Positions 26,026-34,577 of a DNA stretch of 64,000 nt are shown here, piece by piece. The notes beneath the pieces are model-generated. The model was not told the DNA's origin. It worked only from the letters and a program-made list of their open reading frames with translations, and did no database searches. The DNA is from an uncultured Bacteroidia bacterium (GTDB taxonomy: Bacteria; Bacteroidota; Bacteroidia; Bacteroidales; F082), in the NCBI GenBank assembly GCA_902767725.1, contig CACXIM010000010.1, positions 1-64,000 on the forward strand, given 5' to 3'. A program made the position numbers and the translations under genes. How positions within the stretch are numbered: the first letter of the stretch is position 1; the number at the start of each line of letters is the position of its first letter.

Positions 26026-26283
26026 TTATTTAAGAGGTTCTATTTTGTTCGGGTTCTCACCTTTAGAGGCCATTTCCCAGGCTTCCTTTATCTCTTCTCT
26101 ATGCAAGTCGAGCCATTCGAGAATGAGGCGCAACGCCCTCTCAGAGATTTCGCCTTTTACCTTTCCGTTTTCAATCTCGATGGAAACCTTATCGTTCTGA
26201 TATGTTGCGTGGAAATGCGGCGGGTTATGGTCTATGAACCGTAGAATGATTTTTATTCCGAAAAACTCTGATATTGTAGGCAT
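26026..26283 (-). CDS. DUF4160 domain protein
   Basis: An 85-residue protein: MPTISEFFGIKIILRFIDHNPPHFHATYQND is the DUF4160 signature with His residues, followed by EWLDLHREEIKEAWEMA. Paired with DUF2442 in one operon. Its promoter lies within the duplicated element upstream. Confidence 0.85.
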   Translation of the reverse strand: MPTISEFFGIKIILRFIDHNPPHFHATYQNDKVSIEIENGKVKGEISERALRLILEWLDLHREEIKEAWEMASKGENPNKIEPLK

Positions 26284-26305
26284 GGTCTTTATGGATTTGT
26301 TCCTG

Positions 26306-26400
26306 CAAAATTAGGCAAAAATTGCTTTGTGCAAAGGGAAAAGGTGAATTTTTTCTTCAAAATGCTTGCGGGATGGGAAAATGTTTGTAATTTTGAGTCG
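26306..26400. repeat. Duplicated promoter region, copy 2
   Basis: The second copy of the element at 25546-25640. It contains TAATTTTG (26313-26306, minus) with TTG (26334-26332) 18 nt upstream, a good promoter for the DUF4160-DUF2442 pair. Confidence 0.7.
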
Positions 26401-26474
26401 TTAAGCCCCGACAGCCCCTGTGCAATCAAACTGCTGGGTATTGTTTTTTAGGGATTTCTTACGCTTTTTGCATT

Positions 26475-28643
26475 TTACAGTTTCCAAATCATCTCCACCT
26501 TCAAATCTGTCTTATGATTCCCTTCAATCAGCGTCAGCCCGCTGCCGACCTGGTCGCGGTCGCTGTAGATGGTGCGTCCGATGCGGGCGTAAAGCGTCAG
26601 GGCGTTGAAGAGTTTTACCTTTCCTAGGAGATATACCCTCATGCCTTTGCCGTAAAGGGCGGGCACGCTGAAGGAATACAGTACGTCGTTTTCGTAGGCG
26701 TAGATACGGGCATTGTAATCTTTTGCATCAAAAATGGCATACCGGAAGGTAAGGCTATAGGGTTTGCTCTCTGGTTTGTAGGCAATGTCTTGACAAAGGA
26801 AATAGCCGTGCTCGTTGCTGCCGTCGTCGTTGCGGTAATGGGCGTATTCGGCCTTGTTGGCGCAATGGATGTCCCAGCCTATCTGATAGTTGATATTGAA
26901 ACGCACCGAGTTTTTGGTGTAGAAGATGGGGTAGTGGGTGAAGACCATCCCGTCGGTGGAATTCTTCATTTTGGTTTTGGAACGCACTTGCAGGTAGGCT
27001 TGTGTGCGCTTGTTGAAGCTGTGGCTGACACGCAAGTAGTAATCGTGGCCGCGGCTCGGTGCGTTGACTTGTGAGGTCAGCCAGGTGTATTGGAATTGGT
27101 CGACGTAGGCGAGGAGGTTCCAATAAGGTGCTGGAGCCACCTCTGCACCGAGATAGATGCCGCGTTGCCCTTGGTTGCGGCTGCCTTCGCCGAAGGCGTT
27201 GGAATAAAGGTTTTGGTAGGCTTTGCCGTAGTCGCGGTACATGACGGTGAAGTTCAGATATCCTGCGGGTTTTACGGTCAAACCAATTAACCCCGCAAAA
27301 TCCAATGGTCCCTGAGCTTGTCGAAGGGCCGTGCTATCAAAGTTCATACTCATTGCAACTTCACCAAAGACAGCATATTTCCCTTTCACATATTTGAAGT
27401 CGACACCTTGGTTGGTGAGCTTTTGTCCTTGGAAATAGAACTGGTTGTAATGGCTGGGCTTGAGTTCGAGTGGCACGTTGAGCCAGGTGTGGTGGGCGGT
27501 GTAGCCGACCTCGAAATGGGCGATGGCGTATGCCAGATGGCCGCCGACGACTTGTTGCCTGATGGCATGACGGTCTTGCAGCTCGCCGATGGTTCGGTGA
27601 TAGCCCGTCTCTTGCAGGCTGCTGACGAACTCGGCTTCGCTTTCCAAGGTGTCAGTCACGCTAACGTTGGCGTCGACCAAGCGATTGGAATAGAAGATGG
27701 TGCCACTGAAAGGTCCACCGCCGAGTGTGATAGCGGCACCACGCATGAAGGTGTATTCGCTGGCCGAGCCTTTGGGCGAGAGACCACGCCCTTGTTTCAT
27801 CACGCTGCTGCCTGCGCCAGCCTTGCCGAAGCTCATGCCCGACCATAGCGTTAGCCCTTGTCCAAAAGCCAGTTGGTAGTCGCCCAAAACGGCGGCCTTC
27901 ACAATACCCAAGTCCTTGGCATAGAGGTGAAAACCGGCAAAGTCGAAGCCGCGGTGGTATTGGCTGCCCAGGAGTTTTTGGATGGTGTCGCTGACCTTGT
28001 CGGTGAAGAACATCTCGCCCGCGTCTTTCTCCAAGGTGAAGCCCGCCCGAATCTTGTTCTTGTAATTATAGGTGTATTTGAATTGGAGCTTCTGTGGACT
28101 GCCGAGATAGCGTGAGTTGGGTTTGGCCAAAAGGGCGGAGTCGTCGATAGGGGCATAGCCCTGCTGCTGTTCAAGGACTTGCTCGTATCTTCCCACAATC
28201 TGATGCTTGCCGTAGCGCGCCATCTTGTTGAGGGTGATTTTGTCTTTGCTTTCGTCTTTCCCTAAGCAAACTACAGGTCGAATAATGGCCACGGTCTGTT
28301 CGTCGAGGCCTTCCACCATCTCCAACTCGTCAAGGAACATGAAATCGCCGTAAAAACGGCGGTATTTCTGCAATTCTTCGTATTGGAACACACTAAGCAG
28401 GTGGAGCTCCACCAGCCCCATGGTCTCCTCGCTGTTGAGGTTGACGGGATTCTCACTGAGGAAGACGTAGTTCTCTAAGAGGTCTTCATAATCAGCGTCC
28501 TCGTCGCCATCTTCAGCTAGTCGTTCCACCTGTTCGATGAGCAGGTTGTTCAAGGCTTCGGTGCTGAGCGTGTCGATGGCGATTTGCGCCTTCGCATACG
28601 AGACGACGAACAGGGATACTATGACGAGAACCAGCCGTTTCAT
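26475..28643 (-). CDS. Helix-hairpin-helix outer-membrane protein
   Basis: A 722-residue exported protein: signal peptide (RLVLVIVSLFVVSYAKA), a ComEA-like HhH region (about 55-130, VFLSENPVNLNSEETMGLVELHLLSVFQYEELQKYRR and LDELEMVEGLDEQTVAIIRPV) and a long beta-rich part to the C-terminus resembling an outer-membrane barrel (for example YLQVRSKTKMKN, TLYARIGRTIYS). This combination is common in Bacteroidales; its function is unknown. It starts 1 nt after the PorV/PorQ-like gene stop. Confidence 0.78.
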   Translation of the reverse strand: MKRLVLVIVSLFVVSYAKAQIAIDTLSTEALNNLLIEQVERLAEDGDEDADYEDLLENYVFLSENPVNLNSEETMGLVELHLLSVFQYEELQKYRRFYGDFMFLDELEMVEGLDEQTVAIIRPVVCLGKDESKDKITLNKMARYGKHQIVGRYEQVLEQQQGYAPIDDSALLAKPNSRYLGSPQKLQFKYTYNYKNKIRAGFTLEKDAGEMFFTDKVSDTIQKLLGSQYHRGFDFAGFHLYAKDLGIVKAAVLGDYQLAFGQGLTLWSGMSFGKAGAGSSVMKQGRGLSPKGSASEYTFMRGAAITLGGGPFSGTIFYSNRLVDANVSVTDTLESEAEFVSSLQETGYHRTIGELQDRHAIRQQVVGGHLAYAIAHFEVGYTAHHTWLNVPLELKPSHYNQFYFQGQKLTNQGVDFKYVKGKYAVFGEVAMSMNFDSTALRQAQGPLDFAGLIGLTVKPAGYLNFTVMYRDYGKAYQNLYSNAFGEGSRNQGQRGIYLGAEVAPAPYWNLLAYVDQFQYTWLTSQVNAPSRGHDYYLRVSHSFNKRTQAYLQVRSKTKMKNSTDGMVFTHYPIFYTKNSVRFNINYQIGWDIHCANKAEYAHYRNDDGSNEHGYFLCQDIAYKPESKPYSLTFRYAIFDAKDYNARIYAYENDVLYSFSVPALYGKGMRVYLLGKVKLFNALTLYARIGRTIYSDRDQVGSGLTLIEGNHKTDLKVEMIWKL

Positions 28644-28644
28644 A

Positions 28645-29469
28645 TCACTTGCCGATGCTGAAGATCATGCCGATTTGTACGGAGGCGCCCAACTCGTTGT
28701 GGAGTTGTGCCGCCACGTTGATTTGTGCGAAGCGTATGCCATAGCCGATACCAAAGCTCAAGATGCCTGGGTTGGTATGAACACCAGCGCGGATGTAAAG
28801 GTTCTTAACAGCCTCATATTCCAACCCACCGCGCAGGCTGACACCTTCAAGGTCTGTGTTTTTCTCAATCTCACATTGCCCAACGAAATCCTTGGTGAAC
28901 TGGTAGACCATGCCGAAACGGAACACGATGGGTAGCTTCTCATGATTGAGGGTCTGCTCGAAACTGAAGTTGATGGGGTTGAAGATGTAGGTGCCTAAGG
29001 TCAGTTTGTCGGTGACGTGCGACTGTATGCCCAACTCAAAGGTGACCGCATTGTATTTGCCATAGTCGTTGCCGATTTTGAGTAGGAGGTAATCAAGTTG
29101 TAAACCGATTTGCAGATAGCGACCGAAGTCTTTGGCGTAAGCCAACCCGAACTTGTTTTCATTGTATTTTGACGAGCCGAATTGGTTGAAACTCAGTCCC
29201 AAAGTGCCGAACTTGGTGGGCAGTGCAAAGGCGCCGCATTTGTAGGCCGTCTCGGGCAGCATCCAGCGGTTTTCATAGTAGAGGCCAAGGTTGATTTTGT
29301 CCAGATTGGCCATTCCTGCAGGATTGTTTTGCATCGCCCAAAGCCCTTGCGAGGCCACTGATGAGCCACCCATGGCAGCGGCACGACCTCCAATGGGATG
29401 GATGATGTCGTAGGCGAAAATGCTTGAAGTTAAAAGGATTAGTGTTATTAGGAGTAGAAGTCTCTTCAT
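28645..29469 (-). CDS. PorV/PorQ-like outer-membrane barrel protein
   Basis: A 274-residue protein: signal peptide, then the family opening IIHPIGGRAAAMGGSSVASQGLWAMQNNPAGMA and repeated amphipathic strands to a C-terminal GASVQIGMIFSIGK. It resembles the PorV/PorQ family (FadL-like fold) that serves type IX secretion, though it could be a paralogue without that role. A CotH-like cargo with a T9SS sorting signal at 15.1 kb is consistent with an active T9SS in the organism. Confidence 0.65.
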   Translation of the reverse strand: MKRLLLLITLILLTSSIFAYDIIHPIGGRAAAMGGSSVASQGLWAMQNNPAGMANLDKINLGLYYENRWMLPETAYKCGAFALPTKFGTLGLSFNQFGSSKYNENKFGLAYAKDFGRYLQIGLQLDYLLLKIGNDYGKYNAVTFELGIQSHVTDKLTLGTYIFNPINFSFEQTLNHEKLPIVFRFGMVYQFTKDFVGQCEIEKNTDLEGVSLRGGLEYEAVKNLYIRAGVHTNPGILSFGIGYGIRFAQINVAAQLHNELGASVQIGMIFSIGK

Positions 29470-29489
29470 TATGAGGAAGTTTTATCGTG

Positions 29490-29497
29490 CAAATGTA
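29490..29497 (-). promoter_or_regulatory. Promoter of the PorV-like and HhH genes
   Basis: TACATTTG on the minus strand with a TTTTG element (29521-29517) 19 nt upstream. Confidence 0.55.
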
Positions 29498-29606
29498 AGA
29501 CTGATTTCGCAAAAATCAAAATTATTGGGTAAAAAAGCATATTTATCCTGAAATGGGGAGTTGTTCTCGATTTTTTGTGTATTTTCGCCTTCTAAAACAC
29601 TGTCAA

Positions 29607-30110
29607 ATGAATGTTGTTTTCATTGCGGCTGCCATTTGTTTGGCCATTGTCGGCATCGTCGGTGCCATAGTTCCAGGTATTGCCGGACCGCCTTTCAGCT
29701 ATTTGAGTGTGCTGGCAGTATCGTTTGTCCAAGGGGTTGAGCACTCGGTCACTTTCCTTGTCGTCATGGGTGTCATCGCTGCGGTGATTTTCACCTTGGA
29801 TTATATCGTGCCCATCTGGGGGACCAAGAAATTCGGCGGCTCGAAGTCAGGCATGTGGGGCAGCACCATAGGTCTGTTGGTGGGCTTGACGCTCACGCTG
29901 TTTTTCAATGCGGCCTTTATCGTCATCTTGGCTGGACCTTTCTTTGGCGCCTATTTCGGCGAAAGAATCGCCAAGACTCCTAACAAAGAAGCATGGCGGG
30001 CGGCTTTTGGCTCCTTCGTCGGTTTTTTGGTGGGCACGCTGCTGAAACTGGTGTATGCTTTCGTATGCTTGGTGTTCATCGTTAAGGACTTAATTGGTTT
30101 ATTGGTATGA
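29607..30110 (+). CDS. DUF456 membrane protein
   Basis: A 167-residue protein with about four membrane helices and the DUF456 pattern (AIVGIVGAIVPGIAGPPFSYLSVL ... GAYFGERI ... AAFGSFVGFLVGTLLKL). Function unknown. The start is ATG 29607, since the longer frame adds a non-membrane tail. Its TGA overlaps the ATG of the transketolase gene by 4 nt. Confidence 0.8.
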   Translation: MNVVFIAAAICLAIVGIVGAIVPGIAGPPFSYLSVLAVSFVQGVEHSVTFLVVMGVIAAVIFTLDYIVPIWGTKKFGGSKSGMWGSTIGLLVGLTLTLFFNAAFIVILAGPFFGAYFGERIAKTPNKEAWRAAFGSFVGFLVGTLLKLVYAFVCLVFIVKDLIGLLV

Positions 30111-30913
30111 CTTCATTGGAAGAAAAAGCAAGACATATTCGTCGGCTTATCTTGACCGCTTTGGCAGAGGCTGGCTCGGGACATACAGGCGGCTCTCTCG
30201 ACCTGGTCGACATTTTCACGGTTTTGTATTTCGATCATCTACGTCACGACCCAAAACATCCTGATTGGCAAGGACGCGACAAGGTGGTGCTTTCCATCGG
30301 GCACACGGCTCCTGTGTTGTATGCGACTTTGGCAGCAGCTGGCTATTTTCCTGAAGAGGAGATGCTTACATTGCGCAAATTGGGTAGCCGCTTGCAAGGG
30401 CATCCGAGCTATGAGTTTCATCTGCCAGGGCTTGAGACATGTTCAGGGAGCTTAGGACAAGGTCTCGGCGTAGCTTTGGGTATGGCCTTGGCAGCCAAGA
30501 TGGATAACAAGCCCAACCGCGTGTTCTGTATCATGGGTGATGGCGAGCAGCAGGAGGGAAGTGTGTGGGAGTCGGCCATGGCGGCGGCACACCATAAGGT
30601 GGACAACCTCTGCGCCATTATCGACCGCAACCGGTTGCAGATTGACGGCGGCACTGAGAAGGTGATGGCCATCGACCCTTTGCGTGACAAATGGACGGCA
30701 TTCGGATGGCATGCTATCGAGATCGACGGCCACGACATGAGCCAAATCAAGATGGCTTTGGAGATGGCAGACCAAGAAAAAGACAAACCTACGGTTATCA
30801 TCGCCGACACCATCATGGGCAAGGGTGTGAAGAGCATCGAGGACAACAACCAATGGCATGGCAAGGTGCCGACGAAGGAACAATTGCCTGCGTTTTTAAA
30901 GGAATTGTCATAG
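30107..30913 (+). CDS. Transketolase, N-terminal (TPP-binding) subunit
   Basis: A 268-residue protein matching the thiamine-pyrophosphate domain of split transketolases: GSGHTGGSLDLVDI at the N-terminus, HPSYEF ... GSLGQGLGVALGMALA, the GDGEQQEGSVWESAMAAAHHKVDNLCAIIDRN cofactor motif, and GKGVKSIEDNNQWHGKVP at the end. It acts in the non-oxidative pentose phosphate pathway together with a C-terminal subunit. Here that partner, just downstream, is damaged. Confidence 0.9.
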   Translation: MTSLEEKARHIRRLILTALAEAGSGHTGGSLDLVDIFTVLYFDHLRHDPKHPDWQGRDKVVLSIGHTAPVLYATLAAAGYFPEEEMLTLRKLGSRLQGHPSYEFHLPGLETCSGSLGQGLGVALGMALAAKMDNKPNRVFCIMGDGEQQEGSVWESAMAAAHHKVDNLCAIIDRNRLQIDGGTEKVMAIDPLRDKWTAFGWHAIEIDGHDMSQIKMALEMADQEKDKPTVIIADTIMGKGVKSIEDNNQWHGKVPTKEQLPAFLKELS

Positions 30914-30973
30914 AGACGCAATTTGCGTCTTCATATAAACGGAATCTATTCGAGACGCAAGCATTGCGTCTCT
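30912..30973. repeat. Inverted repeat between the transketolase halves
   Basis: AGAGACGCAAT at the left and ATTGCGTCTCT at the right, with two further inward copies (TTGCGTCT, GAGACGCAA), form two possible hairpins. It starts within the stop codon of the N-terminal subunit gene. Similar GAGACGCAA elements are dispersed in Bacteroidales genomes. Confidence 0.75.
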
Positions 30974-30988
30974 ACAAATAATAACGTT

Positions 30989-31084
30989 ATGAATTATATT
31001 AACAAAGGAAATAAAGCGACCAAGACCGGTTTCGGTGAGGGCGTGTTGGCTGCGGCCGAAAAGGACAAAATTCGGTGGGGATGA
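30989..31084 (+). pseudogene. 5' fragment of the transketolase C-terminal subunit
   Basis: The ATG at 30989 opens MNYINKGNKATKTGFGEGVL, the normal start of this subunit, but the frame meets TGA at 31082 after 31 codons. The rest continues in another frame from about 31072 (SVGMNLFAEAFPDRF). About ten residues of the usual VVALxADL segment are missing, so there is a deletion with frameshift near 31065-31075, either real or an assembly error. Confidence 0.75.
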
Positions 31085-32838
31085 ACCTCTTTGCTGAGGC
31101 TTTCCCCGATAGGTTTTTCTCTATGGGCATCGCCGAGCAGGACTGCGTGGCTACTGCGGCTGGCCTTGCTTTGAGCGGCAAGGTGCCGGTGTTCAGCACA
31201 TACGGTGTGTTTGCAGCGCATCGTGCCAATGATCAGATTCGTATCTCGTTGTGCTACAACAATGTGCATGCTGTCATTGGAGGCGCTCATGCGGGCGTGT
31301 CGGTGGGTCCCGATGGGGCCACGCATCAGGCATTGGAGGACATTGCGGCCATGCGTGTGTTGCCCAACATGATGATTCTTTCGCCTTGTGATGCCACGCA
31401 AGCCAAAATAGCCACGGAGAAGGCTGTCTTGGAGTGCGACGGCCCCGTTTACATCCGGTTTGGTCGCGAGCCTGTGGCCGATTTTACCGACGAGAATCAG
31501 GAGTTTGTCATTGGTAAGGCACAGTTGATGCGCGATGGCGATGATGTCACGTTGGTGGCTACGGGTCACGAGGTGTGGGAATGCCTGCATGCGGCTGAAC
31601 TGCTGGAAAAACATGGTGTTTCGGCTCGTGTCATCAACATGCACACCATCAAACCTTTGGATGGCGAGATTCTGACGAAGGCGGCCGAGGAAACGAGGAT
31701 GCTCTTTACCGTTGAGGAGCACCAACGCACGGGTGGCTTGGGTGGTGCCGTGGTCGAATACCTGACCGAGAATCACCCCATCAAGGTGGTGCGCATCGGT
31801 ATGGACGACCGTTTCGGTGAGTCGGGACAGGCGGATGAGCTGATGCAGAAGTATTGCCTCGATGCCAAGGGCATCTGCGAGCGTGTGATGCATGAGACGG
31901 CTGCCGATGAGTTGGGCGTATTTGTGCCGAGTCTGGGCAAGCCTTTCTCGACCTATCCCAAAGGATTGTACAACAGCGAGATACTGTATAAAGGCTATGA
32001 TTACCATGACGAGTCGACCTTTGAGACTTGTTACGATACCAAGGTGTACAATCATTACATCCATCAGGGAAAGTACGTGCATGAGATCCATGAGACGCTG
32101 GCGCGTTCGTTGCATGACCATTTCATCACCCATGCGCTCAACACCATGCTGGAGCAGTACGACGAGAAGGATGTCATCGGCGTGATGGGCGGCCATGCCA
32201 AGCGTCGCGACGACCCGGGCTATCGCCAGATCGTCTTTTTGAGCAAGAAACTCACGGAGATGGGCAGGCTGATGGTGACGGGTGGCGGCCCTGGTGCCAT
32301 GGAAGCCACGCATCTCGGGGCTTGGATGGCGGGTAGGAGCGAGGCCGAGACCAACGAGGCCGTCGACATGCTCATGCCGTCGCCGACCTTCAAGGACGAA
32401 GGCTGGCTGCGCCGCAGCTTCGAGGTGATGGAACGTTTCCCCTTGCAATCGAAATACCGCAGCCTGGCCATCCCGACCTGGTATTATGGTCACGAGCCGA
32501 CGGCGCCTTTCGCCACCGACATCGCCAAATACTTTGATAATAGTGTGCGTGAGGACGGTATCGTCACCATCGCCAAGGGCGGCATCATCTACACGCCCGG
32601 TAGCGCGGGTACCATGCAGGAGATCTTCCAGGATGCAGGCCAAAACCACTACGAGAGCGTGGGTTACGCCAGCCCGATGATTTTCATGGGAAAAGACTAT
32701 TACACCAATTACATGCCGGCCTATTCGCTGCTGAAAGACCTCAGCGACCGCGGCATCTTCAAGAACATGCTGCTCACCATCTCCGACGACAACGACGAGA
32801 TTATCGAAGCCATTGTGAGGTTTAGGGAAGGGAAGTAA
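31075..32838 (+). CDS. Transketolase C-terminal subunit (5' damaged) fused to LOG-family domain
   Basis: A 587-residue open frame without a natural start. Residues 1-275 are the transketolase pyrimidine-binding and C-terminal domains (GIAEQDCVATAAGLAL, FSTYGVFAAHRANDQIR, CDGPVYIRFGREPV, VEEHQRTGGLGGAVVEYL). From about residue 345 a LOG/TIGR00730-type Rossmann domain follows: GVMGGHAKRRDDPGYRQI, VTGGGPGAMEATHLGAWMAG and PGSAGTMQEIFQD carry the GGGPGAM and PGGxGTxxE-type motifs (Gly-Ser-Ala-Gly here). An ATG at 31891 near the junction could start an independent LOG protein. Fusion or lost stop codon are both possible. Confidence 0.7.
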   Translation: MGMNLFAEAFPDRFFSMGIAEQDCVATAAGLALSGKVPVFSTYGVFAAHRANDQIRISLCYNNVHAVIGGAHAGVSVGPDGATHQALEDIAAMRVLPNMMILSPCDATQAKIATEKAVLECDGPVYIRFGREPVADFTDENQEFVIGKAQLMRDGDDVTLVATGHEVWECLHAAELLEKHGVSARVINMHTIKPLDGEILTKAAEETRMLFTVEEHQRTGGLGGAVVEYLTENHPIKVVRIGMDDRFGESGQADELMQKYCLDAKGICERVMHETAADELGVFVPSLGKPFSTYPKGLYNSEILYKGYDYHDESTFETCYDTKVYNHYIHQGKYVHEIHETLARSLHDHFITHALNTMLEQYDEKDVIGVMGGHAKRRDDPGYRQIVFLSKKLTEMGRLMVTGGGPGAMEATHLGAWMAGRSEAETNEAVDMLMPSPTFKDEGWLRRSFEVMERFPLQSKYRSLAIPTWYYGHEPTAPFATDIAKYFDNSVREDGIVTIAKGGIIYTPGSAGTMQEIFQDAGQNHYESVGYASPMIFMGKDYYTNYMPAYSLLKDLSDRGIFKNMLLTISDDNDEIIEAIVRFREGK

Positions 32839-32846
32839 TAGAGCGC

Positions 32847-34535
32847 TTATTTCTGCTCAAGGACGGACTTCATCAGTTCTAGGGTCTTCTTGAGATCGAC
32901 GACAGTTTCGTAGTCTTCGCCGTAAACCTCACTCATTATCGGCAGGGCGATGTTGAGGTTTTCAAAGGAGGCTTGGTAGTCGCCCTTTTCAGCTTGGGCA
33001 AGGCCCATCTGCAGGTAGGTGCTGCCGATGTTGCCCCTACATTTCCTCACCTCTGGGTGCTTCTCGCCGTATACCTTGCTCCAGATGACCAAGGCGGTGT
33101 TGAGGCATTCGAGAGCCATGTCGTACTTTCCGATATCGATGCAGTCGCAGCCGATGTTGTTGAGGCTATAGGCGATGTCTGGATGGTCGGGCTCAAGGGT
33201 AGCTTGTTTGATGGTAAGGGCCTTGCTATGGTATTCCAGGGCTTTGACATGGTCTCCCTGATAATCGTAATTCTCTCCGATGTTGTTGTAGCAGGTAGCG
33301 ACGTAAGGATGGTTTTCGCCGTAATTGCGCTGCAGGATATGGAGGGCTTGGTTGAAGTGGAGTAGGGCTTTATCGTAATCCCCCTGTTTCATCAATGCGC
33401 AGCCTTTGTTGTTATAGCTGGTGGCGACGTCGGGGTGGTTGGGACCATAGAGGTTCACATTCATGGCGAAGGCTTTGTCGCCGTAAATGATCGATTGGGC
33501 GTAGTCGCCTTTGTCGTAATAGTATGAGGCGATATTGCTGTAACATATCGCCACCCATTCGCTGTTCTCGCCATACTCTTCGCGGGCGCTGCGCAGGATG
33601 CTTTGGAAGTATGGGAGGGCGCGGTCGTAATCTGCAAGGTATTCGGTGATGAAGCGACCGGCATCATTCATCCATTCCAGGTTGGTGGTATCGAGGCTGG
33701 CGCGCAGTTCAAGGAAGTAGGCTGCCGTGTCGTTGAGGTGTTGCACAAAGAAGGTCTCGTAGTAGCTGTAGCAGCGTTGTGCCGCCTCGTGGATGTCGCC
33801 CCGTTGCACCGCCTCGGCCTTTTGTAGTGTTTCACGTTTCTCGTGGAGCACCTGTCCGCGCTGGCGGATGTCGTTGACCTGCTGACCGATGTCGCCTCGG
33901 CTGTTGAGCATCGAGTCGGCCTTTGTCAATTCACCGTTCTCGATGAAATAGGATACTTGGCGGTAGAACGCGTCAAGTTGGTCATAGTCGAGAGATGCAT
34001 AGCGCTTGGCCATGTCCTCGATGAGTCGTTCGTTACTCTCCTGCTGGGAGTAGAGCTTCTGCATCGAGTTTTGGTAGTCTTTGACCGTGATCTTGCCAGT
34101 GCCCTTCAGCGCCTCCAACTCGTCCTCTTTGGCCTGAAGCTGTTTCTGCAGGTTGCGCCGTATCTTGCGTTCGGCATCGAGTTTGTCCTGCAGCTGCTGC
34201 TCGGGCGTCTCCATAAGGATATAGATGGGGTTAGGTGAATAGCTGTAGCTCTTGGGACAGACTTCGAAGTCGACCAGCTGATAGCCTTTTTTCTTGACGG
34301 AGTCCAAGCGGAACTGTTGGTTGGTGACAGGGAAGGAGAAGGAGCCGTTGTCGGCATTCACGAGCACGGTTGCTCTTCCTTTGATGGATAGGGTCGCGCC
34401 TTTAAGGCCTTGTCCGGGGACATGCTTGCCGTTCACCATGCGGCCTTTGGTCTTCACGTAACCTTGTTGGGTCTGGGCGATGGAGAAAAGGGGCGTTAGA
34501 AGCAGAAAGAAAAAGAGTATGGATTTGCGTTTCAT
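32847..34535 (-). CDS. Exported TPR protein with coiled coil
   Basis: A 562-residue periplasmic or surface protein: signal peptide (KSILFFFLLLTPLFSIAQ), a carboxypeptidase-regulatory-like segment (about 22-105), a coiled coil (about 108-180, QDKLDAERKIRRNLQKQLQAKEDELEALKG), and kinesin-light-chain-type TPRs from about 330 to the end (for example CYNNIGENYDYQGDHVKALEYHSKAL). TPR arrays bind partner proteins. It begins 42 nt after the TIR gene, in the same orientation, and may be the extracytoplasmic partner of that protein. Confidence 0.78.
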   Translation of the reverse strand: MKRKSILFFFLLLTPLFSIAQTQQGYVKTKGRMVNGKHVPGQGLKGATLSIKGRATVLVNADNGSFSFPVTNQQFRLDSVKKKGYQLVDFEVCPKSYSYSPNPIYILMETPEQQLQDKLDAERKIRRNLQKQLQAKEDELEALKGTGKITVKDYQNSMQKLYSQQESNERLIEDMAKRYASLDYDQLDAFYRQVSYFIENGELTKADSMLNSRGDIGQQVNDIRQRGQVLHEKRETLQKAEAVQRGDIHEAAQRCYSYYETFFVQHLNDTAAYFLELRASLDTTNLEWMNDAGRFITEYLADYDRALPYFQSILRSAREEYGENSEWVAICYSNIASYYYDKGDYAQSIIYGDKAFAMNVNLYGPNHPDVATSYNNKGCALMKQGDYDKALLHFNQALHILQRNYGENHPYVATCYNNIGENYDYQGDHVKALEYHSKALTIKQATLEPDHPDIAYSLNNIGCDCIDIGKYDMALECLNTALVIWSKVYGEKHPEVRKCRGNIGSTYLQMGLAQAEKGDYQASFENLNIALPIMSEVYGEDYETVVDLKKTLELMKSVLEQK

Positions 34536-34577
34536 TTGAATTCTAAGTCAATTATGAGGTGTTACATAGTTTTGTTG

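Noticed and set aside
30994..32649. 551-codon minus-strand frame opposite the transketolase/LOG region
   Set aside because: His/Arg-rich antisense of a recognisable protein; no family features.
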